From: Symbiodinium natans | Lineage: Eukaryota > Sar > Dinophyceae > Suessiales > Symbiodiniaceae | Assembly (NCBI GenBank): GCA_905221605.1 | Contig: CAJNDS010002065.1 | Span: forward strand, 504,501-568,500 | Length of the DNA stretch: 64,000 nucleotides | Reading direction: 5' to 3' | Shown: positions 27,110 through 38,242 of the stretch, piece by piece | Layout: each line of letters starts with the position of its first letter | Numbering within the stretch: position 1 is the first letter of the stretch | Position numbers and translations under genes: made by a program | The notes under the pieces: model-generated | Databases searched by the model: none | What the model saw: the letters and a program-made list of their open reading frames with translations, nothing else | What the model was told of the DNA's origin: nothing

Positions 27110-27680
27110 GGAATTAGAGTTTAGGGTTTAGGGTTTAGGGTTTCGGGTTTAAAGGGTCCCCTCCTCATACCCCTTAGCAACTGACACTTTACGGCCGTCT
27201 CTTCGCCCGTAGGGCGGGCTGGAAACTGGACAGCTTCCATGGTGTTGGTAGATGTTTCATTTGGGTCCATTGGCGGAGTGGACTACGCGTAGGACCCTGC
27301 TCCTGATGTACATGAGTGCCACTGCCATTCAGTAGCCAAAAGCAACCCAGGACCAGAGCTATGAGCGGATCCACTGCACTGCACATCGCTGCCAGTCGAG
27401 GCCAACGCAGCTTTGTCAAGAAGATGTGCTGGTCCCTTTACCACAAGATGGTGTTTCAAGTACAAACCCGAACAGCCATGTGAGCTCGGTCGCGTTGAGC
27501 TTGTTTCGTGGCCTCTTAAATCCGCAGGTGGCAAAAGTGGCCAAGGAAAGGCGGACAGCTCGACAACCAGTGGAGTTCATGTGGAGGCCCTACACCCGCC
27601 AGACCCCTAAATTGCAAGCCACCCCTAGTGCAGTTACGTACAGACAGTATTGTTACAAAGGACAGATGCAATACAAGAAC
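27110..27680. other. mostly unique DNA, no secure gene
   Basis: A short TTTAGGG remnant at 27118-27150, then mixed sequence. Open frames of 65-89 codons at 27413-27695 on the plus strand show no recognisable motif. I see nothing firmer. Confidence 0.4.
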
Positions 27681-27687
27681 AAACTAA

Positions 27688-27845
27688 CACCCTAAATCCT
27701 AAACCCTAAACCCTAAACCCTGAGCCCTAAAACCCTAACCCTAAACCCTAAACCCTAAACCCTAAACCCTAAACCCTAAACCCTAAACCCTAAACCCTAA
27801 ACCCTAAACCCTAAACCCTAAACCCTAAACCCTAAACCCTAAACC
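27688..27845. repeat. CCCTAAA array
   Basis: About 22 units upstream of the exon-like island at 27865. Confidence 0.95.
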
Positions 27846-27864
27846 CCACGGCTGTCTTCCGCAG

Positions 27865-27926
27865 ATCCTGGCGCCCAGCACGGCCGCAGCCCAAGAGGCG
27901 CAGCGGAGCGCCTGGGGCTCGGCCAG
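27865..27926 (+). CDS. exon-like island, unknown product
   Basis: Preceded by CTTCCGCAG and followed by GTTTTGCC. The frame reads ILAPSTAAAQEAQRSAWGSA, trailing phase 2. It lies between a C-rich array (left) and a G-rich array (27967-28076, right). Confidence 0.45.
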
Positions 27927-27966
27927 GTTTTGCCTTGGAGCCCCTCCCCATCTACCTACACCACCT

Positions 27967-28076
27967 AAGTTTAGGGTTTAGGGTTTAGGGTTTAGGGTTT
28001 AGGGTTTAGGGTTTAGGGTTTAGGGTTTAGGGTTTAGGGCTAAGGGTTTAGGGTTTAGGGTTTAGGGTTTAGGGTT
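27967..28076. repeat. TTTAGGG array ending at an acceptor
   Basis: Fifteen units. The last runs TTTAGGGTTACTGCAG into the exon at 28084. Confidence 0.9.
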
Positions 28077-28083
28077 ACTGCAG

Positions 28084-28371
28084 TGCGTGCGGCAAGGACC
28101 TCGAAGACCCCGGCTGCGGAGTGGATGCAAGCTCCCACTGAATGGCGCAAGGCTTGGGGAGGCAATTCCCTGGCAGGTGCCAACTCGTTCAGTTCCGGAG
28201 CTTCGTATGCCTCGCCCGGACTCGCAGGACGCAGAAGCGGTACCGGTAGATCTGCACCATGTGCGGTTCCAGTCAGTTGTGCAGTACGGAAAGACAGAAT
28301 GGGTGGCGATGGAGGATGTGGGCTTTCAGCGATACTATGCTCAGCATTGCGCAGCCATTCGGGGCGGAGAG
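28084..28371 (+). CDS. 96-codon internal exon, unknown product
   Basis: Bordered by TTACTGCAG and GTGATACG, phase 0 at both ends and open throughout. The 3' half is convincingly protein-like: VPELRMPRPDSQDAEAVPVD, then VVQYGKTEWVAMEDVGFQRY. The 5' third is also open in another frame (ACGKDLEDPGCGVD), so the exon may be two pieces with a small intron near 28125-28178. No family is recognised. Confidence 0.5.
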
Positions 28372-28499
28372 GTGATACGACCTAAAACCTCAAACGCCCT
28401 TAACCCTGCAATTCTCAACCTTATGACACCAAGACCCGAATTCCTCAAGACCCCGAACCCCTAAGCCTTAAGACCCTGAGACTAAGACGCTAAGAAAAT

Positions 28500-28640
28500 A
28501 AGATAAACCCTAGACCCTAAGACCGTAAGACCCTAAGACCCTAACACCCTAAGACCCTAAGACCCTAAGACCCTAAGACCCTAAGACCCTAAGACCCTAA
28601 GACCCTAAGACCCTAAGGCCCTAAGGCCCTAAGGCCCTAC
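28500..28640. repeat. AAGACCCT octamer array
   Basis: About 15 copies of GACCCTAA, an octameric relative of the telomere heptamer. A second array of the same octamer lies at 29340-29470. Confidence 0.9.
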
Positions 28641-28684
28641 GACCACGTAGTCGCTTTATCTCGCATCGCTCGATTTTTTTCGCT

Positions 28685-29275
28685 GGGGAACTGCATTCCC
28701 CAGAGCATATCTCTGGATGTGTCGAAGTCGGCCTCGTTGCCATCGACCGGCGTCCACATTGGGGAAATGCATTCCTCAGAGTATATCTCCTGGTGTTTCG
28801 ATTTCGGCCTCGTCGTCATGTACACAGCGCCTACATTCATGGTCTTTTGCATGTTAAACAGGCCCGCGGCGCACGGCCGCGCAGGTTTCTTCAGTCTAAG
28901 CAAGGGCTGATAGCCAAGGGGGCTCTCGGTCACACTGATCGCCGCCACGAGTCGGGAGAGTTGAGTGTAGCTTGACATGGCGATACAGAGATTCTCGAGT
29001 TGCTTGTTTTCCTAGCGTCTCCCTCCCGATTCGCTGTTGAAACCAAGTGAAAATACTCCGCAGAATGTCCGGGCAGCTTGGCCCATGTTGGCTCTTTGCC
29101 TAAATTCCAGCGTCTACTTGGGGATTGCTGTATCCTGATGTGTCATTCCGCACCACGGTTTAGGGTTTAGGGTTTAGGGTTTAGGGTGTAGGGTTTGGGG
29201 TTTAGGGTTTAGGGTTTAGGGTGTGTATTCCCGCTCTGTAGCGTCCACAATGGGGTGATGTGTATTTCTGGCGAC
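28685..29275. repeat. degenerate ~75-bp tandem units
   Basis: GGGGAACTGCATTCCCCAGA followed by TATCTC...GTGT and a TCGGCCTCGT block recurs at 28685, 28762 and, decayed, near 29095 and 29235. A TTTAGGG array at 29158-29222 splits the series. I see no convincing gene. Confidence 0.5.
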
Positions 29276-29479
29276 CTGAGATAAGCCCGCTGCTTGTAAG
29301 ACCCGAAGGCCCTAAGACCCTCAGACTCAAAATCCCGGTACCCTAAGACGCTAAGACGCTAAGACCCTAAGACCCTAAGACCCTAAGACCTTAAGACCCT
29401 CAGACCCTAAAGAACCTAGAGACCCTAATGACCCTAATTAAAGACCCTTAAGACCCTAAGACCCCAAGACCCTAAACCC

Positions 29480-29800
29480 TAAGAACCCTAAACCCTAAAC
29501 CCTAAAACCCTAAAACCCTAAATCCCTAAAACCCTAAGCCCTAAAACCCTAAAACCCTAAACCCTAAAACCCTGACTCCCTAAATCCCTAAATCCCCCAA
29601 AATCCCTAAATCCCTAAATCCCTAAATACCTAAATCCCTAAATCCCTAAATCCCTAAATCCCTAAATCCCTAAATCCCCAAATCCCTAAATCCCTAAATC
29701 CCTAAATCCCTAAATCCCTAAATCCCTAAATCCCTAAATCCCTAAATCCCTAAATCCCTAAATCCCTAAAATCCCTAAAACCCCTAAATCCCTAATTCCT
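29480..29800. repeat. AAATCCCT octamer array
   Basis: About 28 copies of AAATCCCT in near-perfect register at 29580-29790, preceded by mixed CCCTAAAA units. Confidence 0.95.
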
Positions 29801-29805
29801 AAACC

Positions 29806-30486
29806 CTAAACCCTAAGAACCCTAAGAACCCTAAGAACCCTAAGAACCCTAAGAACCCTAAGAACCCTAAGAACCCTAAGAACCCTAAGAACCCTAAGAA
29901 CCCTAAGAACCCTAAGAACCCTAAGAACCCTAAGAACCCTGAGAACCCTGAGAACCCTAAGAACCCTAAGAACCCTAAGAACTCTAAGAACCCTAAGAAC
30001 CCTAAGAACCCAAAGAACCCTAAGAACCCTAAGAACCGTAAGAACCCTAAGAACCCTAAGAACCCTAAGAACCCTAAGAACCCTAAGAACCCTAAGAACC
30101 CTAAGAACCCTAAGAACACCCTAAGAACCCTAAGAACCCTAAGAACCCTAAGAACCCTAAGAACCCTAAGAACCCTAAGAACCCTAAGAACCCTAAGAAC
30201 CCGAAGAACCCGAAGAACCCGAAGAACCCGAAGAACCCTAAGAACCCTAAGAACCCTCAGAACCCTAAGAACCCTAAGAACCCTAAGAACCCTAAGAACC
30301 CTAAGAACCCTAAGAACCCTAAGAACCCTAAGAACCCTAAGAACCCTAAGCACCCTAAGAACCCTAAGAACCCTAAGAACCCTGAGAACCCTAAGAACCG
30401 TAAGAACCCTAAGAACCCTAAGAACCCTAAGAACCCTAAGAACCCTAAGAACCCTAAGAACCCTAAGAACCCTAAGAACCCTAAAT
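29806..30486. repeat. AAGAACCCT nonamer array
   Basis: About 75 copies of the nonamer. Nine is divisible by three and the unit has no stop on the minus strand, so open frames of 100 and 232 codons (FLG and RVL repeats) arise as artefacts. Confidence 0.97.
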
Positions 30487-30504
30487 CCCTCAAACAAAAA
30501 AAAG

Positions 30505-30584
30505 TCGGTCCCCGAGGCCTTGTCGCTGCTGTCGGCGGGCCATTTGCTCGGCGTGACACTCCTAGGCCAGGTGCCCTTCGTAAG
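30505..30584 (+). CDS. exon-like island, hydrophobic
   Basis: After AAAAAAAAG the frame reads SVPEALSLLSAGHLLGVTLL then GQVPFV and ends AAG|GTTTAGGG, trailing phase 2. Nonamer array on the left, TTTAGGG array on the right. Possibly a membrane segment. Confidence 0.45.
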
Positions 30585-30790
30585 GTTTAGGGTTTAGGGT
30601 TTAGGGTTTAGGGTTTAGGGTTTAGGGCTTAGGGCTTAGGGTTTAGGGTTTAGGGTTTAGGGTTTAGGGTTTAGGGTTTAGGGTTTAGGGTTTAGGGTTT
30701 AGGGTTTAGGGTTTAGGGTTTAGGGTTTAGGGTTGGGTTAGGGTTAGGGTTGGGTTTAGGTTTCGGGTTTAGGGTTTAGGGTTTAGGGTT
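30585..30790. repeat. TTTAGGG array
   Basis: About 28 units starting GTTTAGGG at the end of the preceding island. Confidence 0.95.
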
Positions 30791-30791
30791 A

Positions 30792-30902
30792 CTAGGGCCC
30801 AGAGTAGGCCCGTATTCCCTTTTTCTGGTGCTTTAGTTCTCTTATCCGCCTCTTTAAGAACCAAAAAGGGACCCTTTATGTTCCCAGGTTACTCTTGGGT
30901 CT
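30792..30902. mobile_element. MITE-like element, family E
   Basis: Inverted ends CTAGGGCCCAGAGTAG and TTACTCTTGGGTCTAG, with internal CCCTTTTTCTGG and CCAAAAAGGGACCC arms. Abuts the telomeric array. Confidence 0.7.
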
Positions 30903-31690
30903 AGTCCTTAGGCTTGTTACTTTGTTACAGGGCTTGAGGGTTTTTCGGGATTTTTGTTTATATAAAGCGCTTTAGGTTTAGGATTCTGGGTTGTAAGGTT
31001 TCCTTCAGAGTTTCGGGGAAGCTTTATTTGGTTTTGCGTCGGGTTCTTACGGTTTTAAACTTGCTTTTGTGTCTTTACGGGCTTTAGATTTTTTTGCAGG
31101 CGTGTAGGGCAAATTGATTTTAAGGTTATAGGGTTTACAGAGTGTTTGCTGTAGAGCTAATATGGTCTAGGGTGTTTCGGGTTTGGCCAGGGATGTAGGA
31201 TTTGGGGCGTAGGGTGTATACAGGGGTTTTGATGTAGGGTTTGCGGTTGGGGCTTTCCGGCTGCTTGTTGAAAATGAGTCGGGTTAGCCCTTTTTTGTTT
31301 ATCTGTAGTGCCTGGTGTGCCTAAAGGGTTGTACATGCTTAGGCTTACTTGGCCAATAGCATCCTTTTCTTGAAACCTGACTAAACCCCGACCTGATGCA
31401 TTGCGTTTTCCCCCTGACTTCTTCTTCAATCAAGTCTGTCTTCTTTTGGTTGCTGGGGAAGTCAAGTATTGGGTCTTACTTCTTGTTTTTGGGATCAGGG
31501 GGTGAGGTGCTTTGTGGTTTGGCAGTTAGTTTTTTTCTTAGAAGACGCTTTTGATTTCGTAGATGTTGTTGGATGTTTTTTTTTGGAAAGACCGTTGGGA
31601 TATTGTACATTCCCCTTTCTGGGCCTCATAGGAAGAGACTCTTTCGGAGTTGTTGTCAGAGGGTTTAAACGCAAGCTTCTTTTATGGCTT
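30903..31690. other. no gene recognised
   Basis: T-rich, G-rich sequence with decayed TTTAGGG units. Frames of 80-115 codons at 31469-32031 show no motif. I see nothing firm. Confidence 0.4.
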
Positions 31691-31904
31691 TGGGTTGGGC
31701 CCGTTGGCTAGTTTCTTCGTTGGCTTCTTCAGCAACGACTTACCCCAGTATAGCTGGTCATAACCTAGTCCCAAACCCCCCCCCCCCCCCCCCCCAAACC
31801 CCAAACCTCCACACCCCAAACCCCCAACCCCAAAACCCCAAACCCTCAACCCTTGGCCCTAAACCCCAAAGCCCAAACCCTAAACCCCTACACCCTAAAC
31901 TCCG

Positions 31905-31998
31905 AGCCCTTCAAAACCCTCTGCGTCGCGAGGCCCTTGCCTCCGTGGCCAGGAGGGCACCACCAGCGCCTCGTCCCGACTTCTGGGGTCTGAGAAGG
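31905..31998 (+). CDS. exon-like island
   Basis: One frame reads ALQNPLRREALASVARRAPP then APRPDFWGLRRQG. C-rich repeats lie to the left and a TTTAGGG/CTTAGGG array (32020-32103) to the right. Borders are uncertain. Confidence 0.35.
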
Positions 31999-32103
31999 CA
32001 GGGAGGGGAGGGAGGGGGGCTTAGGGTTTAGGGTTTAGGGCTTAGGGCTTAGGGTTTAGGGTTTAGGGCTTAGGGCTTAGGGTTTAGGGTTTAGGGTTTA
32101 GGG

Positions 32104-32890
32104 CGTCTCGCCGCGCCGCGGCAGTAGATGTCATGCGGAGATGGCGCCCCAACACACCCAGGGGGTGTGAGGGGGCGGCATATGTCGCGGCGGCGTATAT
32201 TGAAGTTGGAGCCACCACAACCAGAAAGGTTGGGTTGTTTTTTTTTTCCCACCCCCTGCTTACGCAGGCATCCACCCAACTTTTCTCCTTTTAGGGTTTC
32301 GGGCTAACGCCCTAAATTCCCACTTCCCACCCCCATCTTTTGAACGGTTGGGTAGGACACTTCCACCCTCATCCTTTGAACGGGTCAGGGTCGTCAAAAC
32401 CAGACCCAGAAAACAGACGGGGGCAGAAGGCGCTTACCTCCGGGACCGCTCCGGGGCCAGGCCAGGACGGCCGGAGGGCCAAGGGGGAGGGGACGCCAGG
32501 GGCAGGGGGAAATGGATCTCCCAGACCCAGAGCAATGCGGCAGCCCGAGGCACAGTAGATGTGAGCGGCGCACTTCCCTCCCCGTTCATAGAGCTTCTTG
32601 TGGAGGTCGGTTTGTTGTTGCCTCTCCATTCAGGGTCCTGGGTCAGATATTGATCGAAGATCGCGGTGTCTTCGGCCCAGTAGATCCCCTTGCCGAATAT
32701 GTCTGGGCTGTCCCTTCAAACCCTTTGTCAAGTCTATTGTTCCATCCAGGGTCCTGGATCAGATATTGATCGATCTTTGTGGCTTCTTCGGCCAAGTAGA
32801 TCCCCTTGTCGAGTAGACCCAGAAAACAGACGGGGGCAGAAGGCCCTTACCTCCGGGACGGGGGGGGAGGGGGGGGAGGGGGAGGAGCGG
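32104..32890. repeat. duplicated segments, no secure gene
   Basis: Two segment pairs are near-duplicated: CCCAGAAAACAGACGGGGGC plus AGAAGG at 32403 and 32818, and CAGGGTCCTG...AGATATTGATCGA...GTAGATCCCCTTG at about 32630-32695 and 32748-32812. Together they form an irregular local duplication before the exon at 32894. Confidence 0.6.
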
Positions 32891-32893
32891 CAG

Positions 32894-33224
32894 CACATGC
32901 CTGCCGTGGATGGTCTGGTTGAGCTGGGCAAGGTTGGGGACAGTGACTTGATAGAATGTGTGCTGGGCATGAGCGGCGGTACCGCAGTGTACCGGGCCTT
33001 GGCCAAGCTCACAAACAAGGGCAACGCCAAAGTCATACAGGCTCTGCTGAAGCTCATGCCGGGCTTTTTCAGCATTGAGGGCATCGACTACCATCAAGTG
33101 ACCGTGGACGATGCCTACATGGCACTTCAGGAAATCTTGGAGCCATGTGACAAGCCTGTCCTCGAAGCGCTTGTCGGAATGATCTCAGAAGCGGCACTCA
33201 GATATTTGTTGATGAGGATGGAAA
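32894..33224 (+). CDS. 110-codon exon, helical repeat-like protein
   Basis: Bordered by GCGGCAG and GTGGCGGG. Reads HMPAVDGLVELGKVGDSDLI, then VYRALAKLTNKGNAKVIQAL and further helical segments (DDAYMALQEILE, VLEALVGMISEAALRYLLM). The pattern suggests stacked amphipathic helices of HEAT/ARM type, but no family signature is certain. Trailing phase 1. The following 500-bp purine tract would be the intron's 5' part. The surrounding frame is open into the purine tract only because G/A repeats lack stops. Confidence 0.55.
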
Positions 33225-33760
33225 GTGGCGGGGAGGGGGGGAGGGGGGGGGAGGGGGGGAGCGGGAAGGGGGGGGAGGGGGGGGAAAGAGAAAAGGGGGG
33301 GGGGGGAAGGGGGGAGGGGGGGGGGGTGAGGGGGGGGAGAGGGGAGGGGAGGGGGAGGAGGGGGGAGGGGGGAGGGGGGGGAGGGGGGGGAGGGGAGGCA
33401 CGAGGGGGGGGGGAGGGGGGGGGAAAGGGGGGAGGGGGGGGAGGGGGGGGAAGGGGGGGGGGAAGGGGGGAAGGGGGGGGGGGGGGAGGGGCGGGGGGGG
33501 GGGAGAGGGGAGGGAGGGGGGCGCGGGGGGATGGAGGGGGGGGAAGGGGCGAGGGGAGGGAGGGGGGGGGGGAGGGGGGGGGGGAGGGGGGGAGGGGGGG
33601 AGGGGGGGAGGGGGGGGGGGGGAGGAGAGGGTGGGGGGGGGGAGGGAGGGGGGAGGGGGGGGAGGGGGGGGGGGAGGGGGCGGAAGGGGGGGGGGGGGGG
33701 AGGGGGGGGGGAGGGGGGGGAAGGGGGGGAGTGGGGGCAGGGGGGTAGGGGGGCCAAGGG
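33225..33760. repeat. poly(G,A) purine tract
   Basis: More than 500 bp of nearly pure GGGGGA-type sequence on the plus strand. Prone to G-quadruplex or triplex formation. Long proline/serine (minus) and glycine (plus) frames are artefacts. Confidence 0.97.
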
Positions 33761-34159
33761 GTCAAGGTTGTTGGTTTGGTAGTGGGTTTTTTGAGCAATC
33801 GCCCAGGCTGACCTCCCTTGCGGCCCCTCTGGTCCCTCAACACGCTCCGCCAGGGGCCCGGCACCAGGGGGCTCGGAAGGGGGGGGGGTAGGGGGGCCCA
33901 GGGACCACCACCAGAAGCCACTTTTGGTAACAGGTCGCCAGGTTTAGGGTTTCTTAATAATACTTGAGAATCGGAGAAGGGGGGCGGGGTACCCCAGGCG
34001 GGGTACTGCACCGGCACTGGAGGTGCAGCTCACGCTCAACACAACTCTTTAGGCTTGCATTGTAACTCCAAGCGATGGTGTTAATCGCTGTCGGGTGTAG
34101 TGCTGGGTCCAGGCACCCTAGAAAAGGGTGGGTACGGCCTAAGCAGGCCTGGGTGGGAA

Positions 34160-34330
34160 TTTAGGGTTTAGGGTTTCGGGTTTAGGGTTTAGGGTTTAGG
34201 GTTTAGGGTTTAGGGTTAAGGGTTTAGGGTTTAGGGTTTAGGGTTTGCTGTTTGGGGTTTAGGGTTTGGGGTTTAGGGGGTTAGGGGTTAGGGGTTAGGG
34301 GCTAGGGGTTAGCGGTCAGGGGTTAGGGGT
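34160..34330. repeat. TTTAGGG then TTAGGGG units
   Basis: Clean heptamers to about 34240, followed by GGGTTA-type units. Confidence 0.85.
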
Positions 34331-34621
34331 TTTGGGTTGAGGGTTTTAGGGTTGAGGATTTCGGGCTTGCGGGCTTGAGGGCAGAACGAGGCACCCCCGA
34401 AAAAGGAATTCCAGCTTAAAGATGCCTTGCATCCTCGAGTGCAGCTCCAGTGCAAAAGCCGTGGGCTCTAAATCGCTAAACCCCTCAACTCCCTTCAGCC
34501 CACACAGCCCCCCAAAGCCCCAAATCCCCACTCCCCAGCTAAAACTAAACCCCTGAAGACCCAGACCCCCCCAAACCCCTAGACCCCTGACCCTCTCAAC
34601 CTCTCAACTTCTAAACCTCTA

Positions 34622-34890
34622 AACCCGAAACCCCGAAACCCCGAAACCCCGAAACCCCGAAACCCCGAAACCCCGAAACCCCGAAACCCCGAAACCCCGA
34701 AACCCCGAAACCCCGAAAACCCGAAACCCCGAAACCCCGAAACCCCGAAACCCCGAAACCCCGAAACCCCGAAACCCCGAAACCCCGAAACCCCGAAACC
34801 CCGAAACCCCGAAAACCCGAAACCCCGAAACCCCGAAACCCCGAAACCCCAAACCTCTAGACCCCGAAACCCCGAAACCCCGAAACCCTA
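34622..34890. repeat. CCCCGAAA octamer array
   Basis: About 30 copies of CCCCGAAA, then a few CCCTAAA. The minus-strand RGFGVSGF ORF is repeat-derived. Confidence 0.97.
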
Positions 34891-34966
34891 AACCCTAAAC
34901 CCTAAACCCTAAACCCTAAACCCTAAACCCTAAAAACCCTAAACCCTCCTGCTCCCCTTCTTGGAG

Positions 34967-35028
34967 CCAGGGTTTCGAAGGCGCCCCCTTCCGGCAGGGC
35001 GCCCCTGAGCCGGGCCAGGCGCTGTAGG
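34967..35028 (+). CDS. exon-like island
   Basis: After CTTGGAG two bases and 20 codons (RVSKAPPSGRAPLSRARRCR) end before GTTTTAAGG. C-rich array to the left, G-rich units to the right. Low complexity makes this tentative. Confidence 0.35.
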
Positions 35029-35029
35029 G

Positions 35030-35619
35030 TTTTAAGGTTTAGGGTTTCGGGTTTCGGGTTTTAAGGTTTGGGGTTTAGGGTTTAGGGTTTAAGGTTTAGG
35101 GTTGAGGGATAGGGTTTGTGGGGTTTAGGGTTTGGGCGTTTGGGGGGTTAGGGGTTTAGGTTTGGGCGCTTGGGGGCGCTCGAGGGTCTAGGGCGTTTAG
35201 GAGGTTAGGGTTTGTAAGGTTTGGGGTTTACAAGGTTTAGTGAGGGGTTTAGGGTGGAAAGGTTTACGGTTCAGGGTCGAGGGTTTAGGGTTTGTACGGT
35301 TTAGGGTTGAGGGTTTAGGGCCAAGGGTTTAGGGTTTCTAAGGCCTAGGGCTTTGGGTCTTTGAAAGGGAAACTTTAGGCTATGGAGTGTAGGGCAGGTT
35401 AGGGTTTAGGGGGTACAGGCGGAGCTCCGGGGGCTTGATGTTCAACCCCACCCACCCACCACACTCTAAAGCCTATGAAAAGCCCAAATCCTGTAGGGTC
35501 TAGGTTTTTGGCTGCAGGGGGTTGGCTTTGTAAACCCCAAATCTTGAACCAGTGTAAGTTGTACGTATGGAGGTCCTGAACTAAGAGGGGTGTCAGCTTC
35601 GCCGCCTTGTCCCCCACCC
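35030..35619. other. decayed TTTAGGG sequence
   Basis: G-rich telomere-like remnants to about 35400, then unique DNA to 35619 with no supported frame. Confidence 0.5.
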
Positions 35620-35826
35620 TAGACCCTAAACCCTAAACCCTAAACCCTAAACCCTAAACCCTAAACCCTAAACCCTAAACCCTAAACCCTAAACCCTAAA
35701 CCCTAAACCCTAAACCCTAAACCCTAAACCCTAACCCTAACACCCTAAACCCTAACCCTTAAACCTCAACCCTAAACCTAAACCTAAAACATCAAACCAT
35801 AAACCTAACCCTAAACCCTAAACCCT
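35620..35826. repeat. CCCTAAA array
   Basis: About 18 clean units, then degenerate CCTAAAC units, leading into the exon at 35831. Confidence 0.95.
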
Positions 35827-35830
35827 ATAG

Positions 35831-37174
35831 GCAAGAGAGCGCTTTCGGGCACTGTCCGTCGAAGACTGGGCGATCGGAGGCAGCGGGGATCCTCACTCCT
35901 CAGCGGTTTCCCTAGGGTTAGGGTGGGTCCCAAAACCCAAAAACCTAACCCTACTCAGACCTATTTAAACCCTACTAAACTTACTAAAAACATTAATTAA
36001 ACCCCTACCTAAACCTCCTAGACCCTCCCTAAAACCCTACCTAGGGACCCCTACCTTACTAAAAAAAAATAAACAAACAAATACAACAAAACTAAAACCT
36101 CCTAGACCTACTAAACCCGCCTAGACCATCCTAAACCCTCCGAGACACGGCTACTAAGGACCCTACCTAAACCATACAAACCCTACAAATCTCTACTACG
36201 AACCCTACTAAACCCTAAGCACTAAGCCTCTAAACCATACTAAAACCTCCACTAAACCCTAAGCTCTAAACCTTGAGGAGGTTTTGTGTGTTGTAGTAGA
36301 GTGCAAGTCGGGGTTCCCAAGGGGCAAAGCGGAAGTTGGTCATTACCCACGCGGAATTTCCAGGCCCGACGCTACAAAACCTCATACTAGGGTTGGGTTT
36401 AGGGGACTGCCAACACTACTTGAAGCTGACATCCCCCCCCCCCCCCCCCACCCTAGCCAAAACGCTTCCGACCCTAAAACTGCTCATCCCGACTCCCTTT
36501 AAAAAATCCCGAATCCCGACCCAAAACACCCTACTCCCCTCCACGCCCTCATCCGCGCAACGCCGATGTGGGGAGGAAGCGCCGGGCGAGAAGTCCTCAG
36601 GCCCCTCCCGCTTTTGTGTCCTGGCCTGTCAGGGTCTGAAGGGCTTGTTGAGCTTTTCGGGCTTCATTCAGGGATCACCCTCAAGCCTCGACCCTAAACC
36701 CTAAACCCTAAACCCTCAACCCTAAACCCTCAACCCTCAACAAACCTAAACCCTAAACCGCAAAGGGCAGAAGATCCGACACCCTAAGCGCTTGTAGGGT
36801 TTGGGGCTTTTTAAGGCTTCAGTTCGGCTTCGAGGGTATCGATGGTGTGGACCCCCCCCCCCCCCCTCGGGAGATTTTGCGTGGTATTCTGGCCATACAG
36901 CGATCCCAGCAAGATCTCCTGGTGCGCCTGCAGACCGCGGTGACTGAGGCGAACGTTTAGGGTTTAGGGTTTAGGGTTTAGGGTTTAGGGTTTAGGGTTT
37001 AGGGTTTAGGGTTTAGGGTTTAGGGTTTAGGAGTCGAGGTGTGCATCGGCGGCAGTGAAGGCCAAAGCGAAGCCACCGTCTGCGCCGGCCAGGGAGAGCA
37101 AGACGCCTGCGCCAGAGGGCAGGCGGGCTCCAGACACCCCGGGCAAGCGAGCTCTCCCCCCCCCCCATATCTGA
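35831..37174 (+). CDS. three-exon gene end with a pure telomeric intron
   Basis: Exon 35831-35905 (after CCTATAG, before GTTTCCC) reads 25 codons, ARERFRALSVEDWAIGGSGD... Exon 36823-36954 (after GGCTTCAG) reads 44 codons from FGFEGIDGVD through a poly-proline run (poly-C tract) to LAIQRSQQDLLVRLQTAVTE-AN. Exon 37031-37174 reads ESRCASAAVKAKAKPPSAPA and continues basic and proline-rich to TGA at 37172. All borders are phase 0. Exon 2 resembles a coiled-coil helix; exon 3 is a disordered basic tail. The start is not seen. The exon 1-2 link is inference; the exon 2-3 link is stronger because only telomeric repeat lies between. Confidence 0.55.
36955..37030 (+). other. candidate intron made of TTTAGGG repeats (76 bp)
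   Basis: Exactly G(TTTAGGG)10TTTAG. The upstream codon AAC and downstream codon GAG are in phase 0. Retention gives GTT TAG. Confidence 0.6.
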
Positions 37175-37428
37175 GATTTCCAGGCGTTTGGGGGTTTAGG
37201 GTTAGGGCTTAGGGTATAAGGATTATGGTGCAATCTTTCCGGGGCGGGGGCAATGAGCTTTCGATGTTGGATGTATGTTTCGGGGGATGTCTAGGGTGTT
37301 TAGGTGTTGGGGGGTGGAAACTGTTCCTGCTGAATCTCGGTACTGTGGGGGAACGGCGACTTGACTTAGGCCCAGGCAACAAGCCTTGTCTGTGTGCTTC
37401 ATTCATCTTCATTCTGGTGTCAGCAGCA

Positions 37429-37568
37429 CTTGGAGATTCACGGTACTTACTCACCAATTATAACTGTACTTATAACCCACTTATAAGCCCCTTAAGTGCC
37501 CTAATATGGTCATAAGTACAGTTATAAGTACAGTTCTCATTGGGTAGTAAGTACCATGAACCTCCAAG
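37429..37568. mobile_element. MITE-like palindrome, family A
   Basis: Inverted ends CTTGGAGATTCACGGTAC and GTACCATGAACCTCCAAG, with nested TATAACTGTACTTATAA arms. Other copies at 40285-40464, 47397-47520 and 63412-63705, with a left half at 40702-40770. Confidence 0.8.
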
Positions 37569-37569
37569 C

Positions 37570-38083
37570 AAGGAAAAACGGGGTTGCCACCGCGTGGTTC
37601 CCCGTTGCTGTAAGAGGCCTCCAGGCTTCTACAGTAAACACCAAAAAGTTGGCAACCTTTTTAAGTCGCAGGTGACTTTTGGGGGGGGTGTCAGGGACTC
37701 CGGTCTCTTGCGAAAGTTTCAGGGGCTTGCAGGGCCTCCAGAGGCCAGCAGCCCTCCAGGACTACCCCACCAAATCCTACGCGTGAGCCCCTATCCTCAA
37801 AACCCTTTACCCACTAAATTCCAAGCCTTCAAAACCCTGACAACCCTAGAAAACCTCTGAGCCCTACACCCAAACCTAAGCCTTTTTGAAACCTTCAGCC
37901 CTAAACCCTTGTAAGCCCAAGCCCTGAGCCTAAACCCCGAACCCCCAAGACCTTAGCATGCAAGCCTAAACCCCGAAGTCCCACCTTAAATTGCAAGCTT
38001 AAACCCCGAAGTCCCAAGCCCTAAGCCCCCAATCCCTAAAATGCAATCCGAAATCTTCGCCCCCCGAAACCTTTTAAACCCTA
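37570..38083. other. no gene recognised
   Basis: Mixed sequence with degenerate CCCTAAA-like words from 37860 on. An open frame at 37540-37860 has no motif and overlaps a C-rich stretch. Confidence 0.4.
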
Positions 38084-38192
38084 AACCCTGAACCCTGAAC
38101 CCTGAACCCTAAACCCCAAACTTTAAACCCTAAACCTTATAAACCCTAAACCCTAAACCCTAAACCCTAAACCCTAAACCCTAAACCCCCTA
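38084..38192. repeat. CCCTAAA array
   Basis: Leads into the exon with an ATG at 38243. Confidence 0.9.
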
Positions 38193-38242
38193 CGCGCTCG
38201 GGCAGCGCAGGGGGCGCCGCTGGGCGCGCGGCCCGGCGCGCC

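Noticed and set aside
28500-29470. CRISPR or integron-like spacing of AAGACCCT repeats
   Set aside because: Simple octamer tandem repeats derived from the telomere unit.
29799-30559. Minus-strand ORFs of 232 and 100 codons (LRVLRV / FLGFLG)
   Set aside because: Pure consequence of the AAGAACCCT nonamer.
33127-34017. Proline/serine-rich 296-codon ORF
   Set aside because: Translation of the poly-purine tract.
37225-37515. Plus-strand 96-codon ORF with hydrophobic stretches
   Set aside because: Its second half lies inside a family A MITE, so the frame is probably fortuitous.
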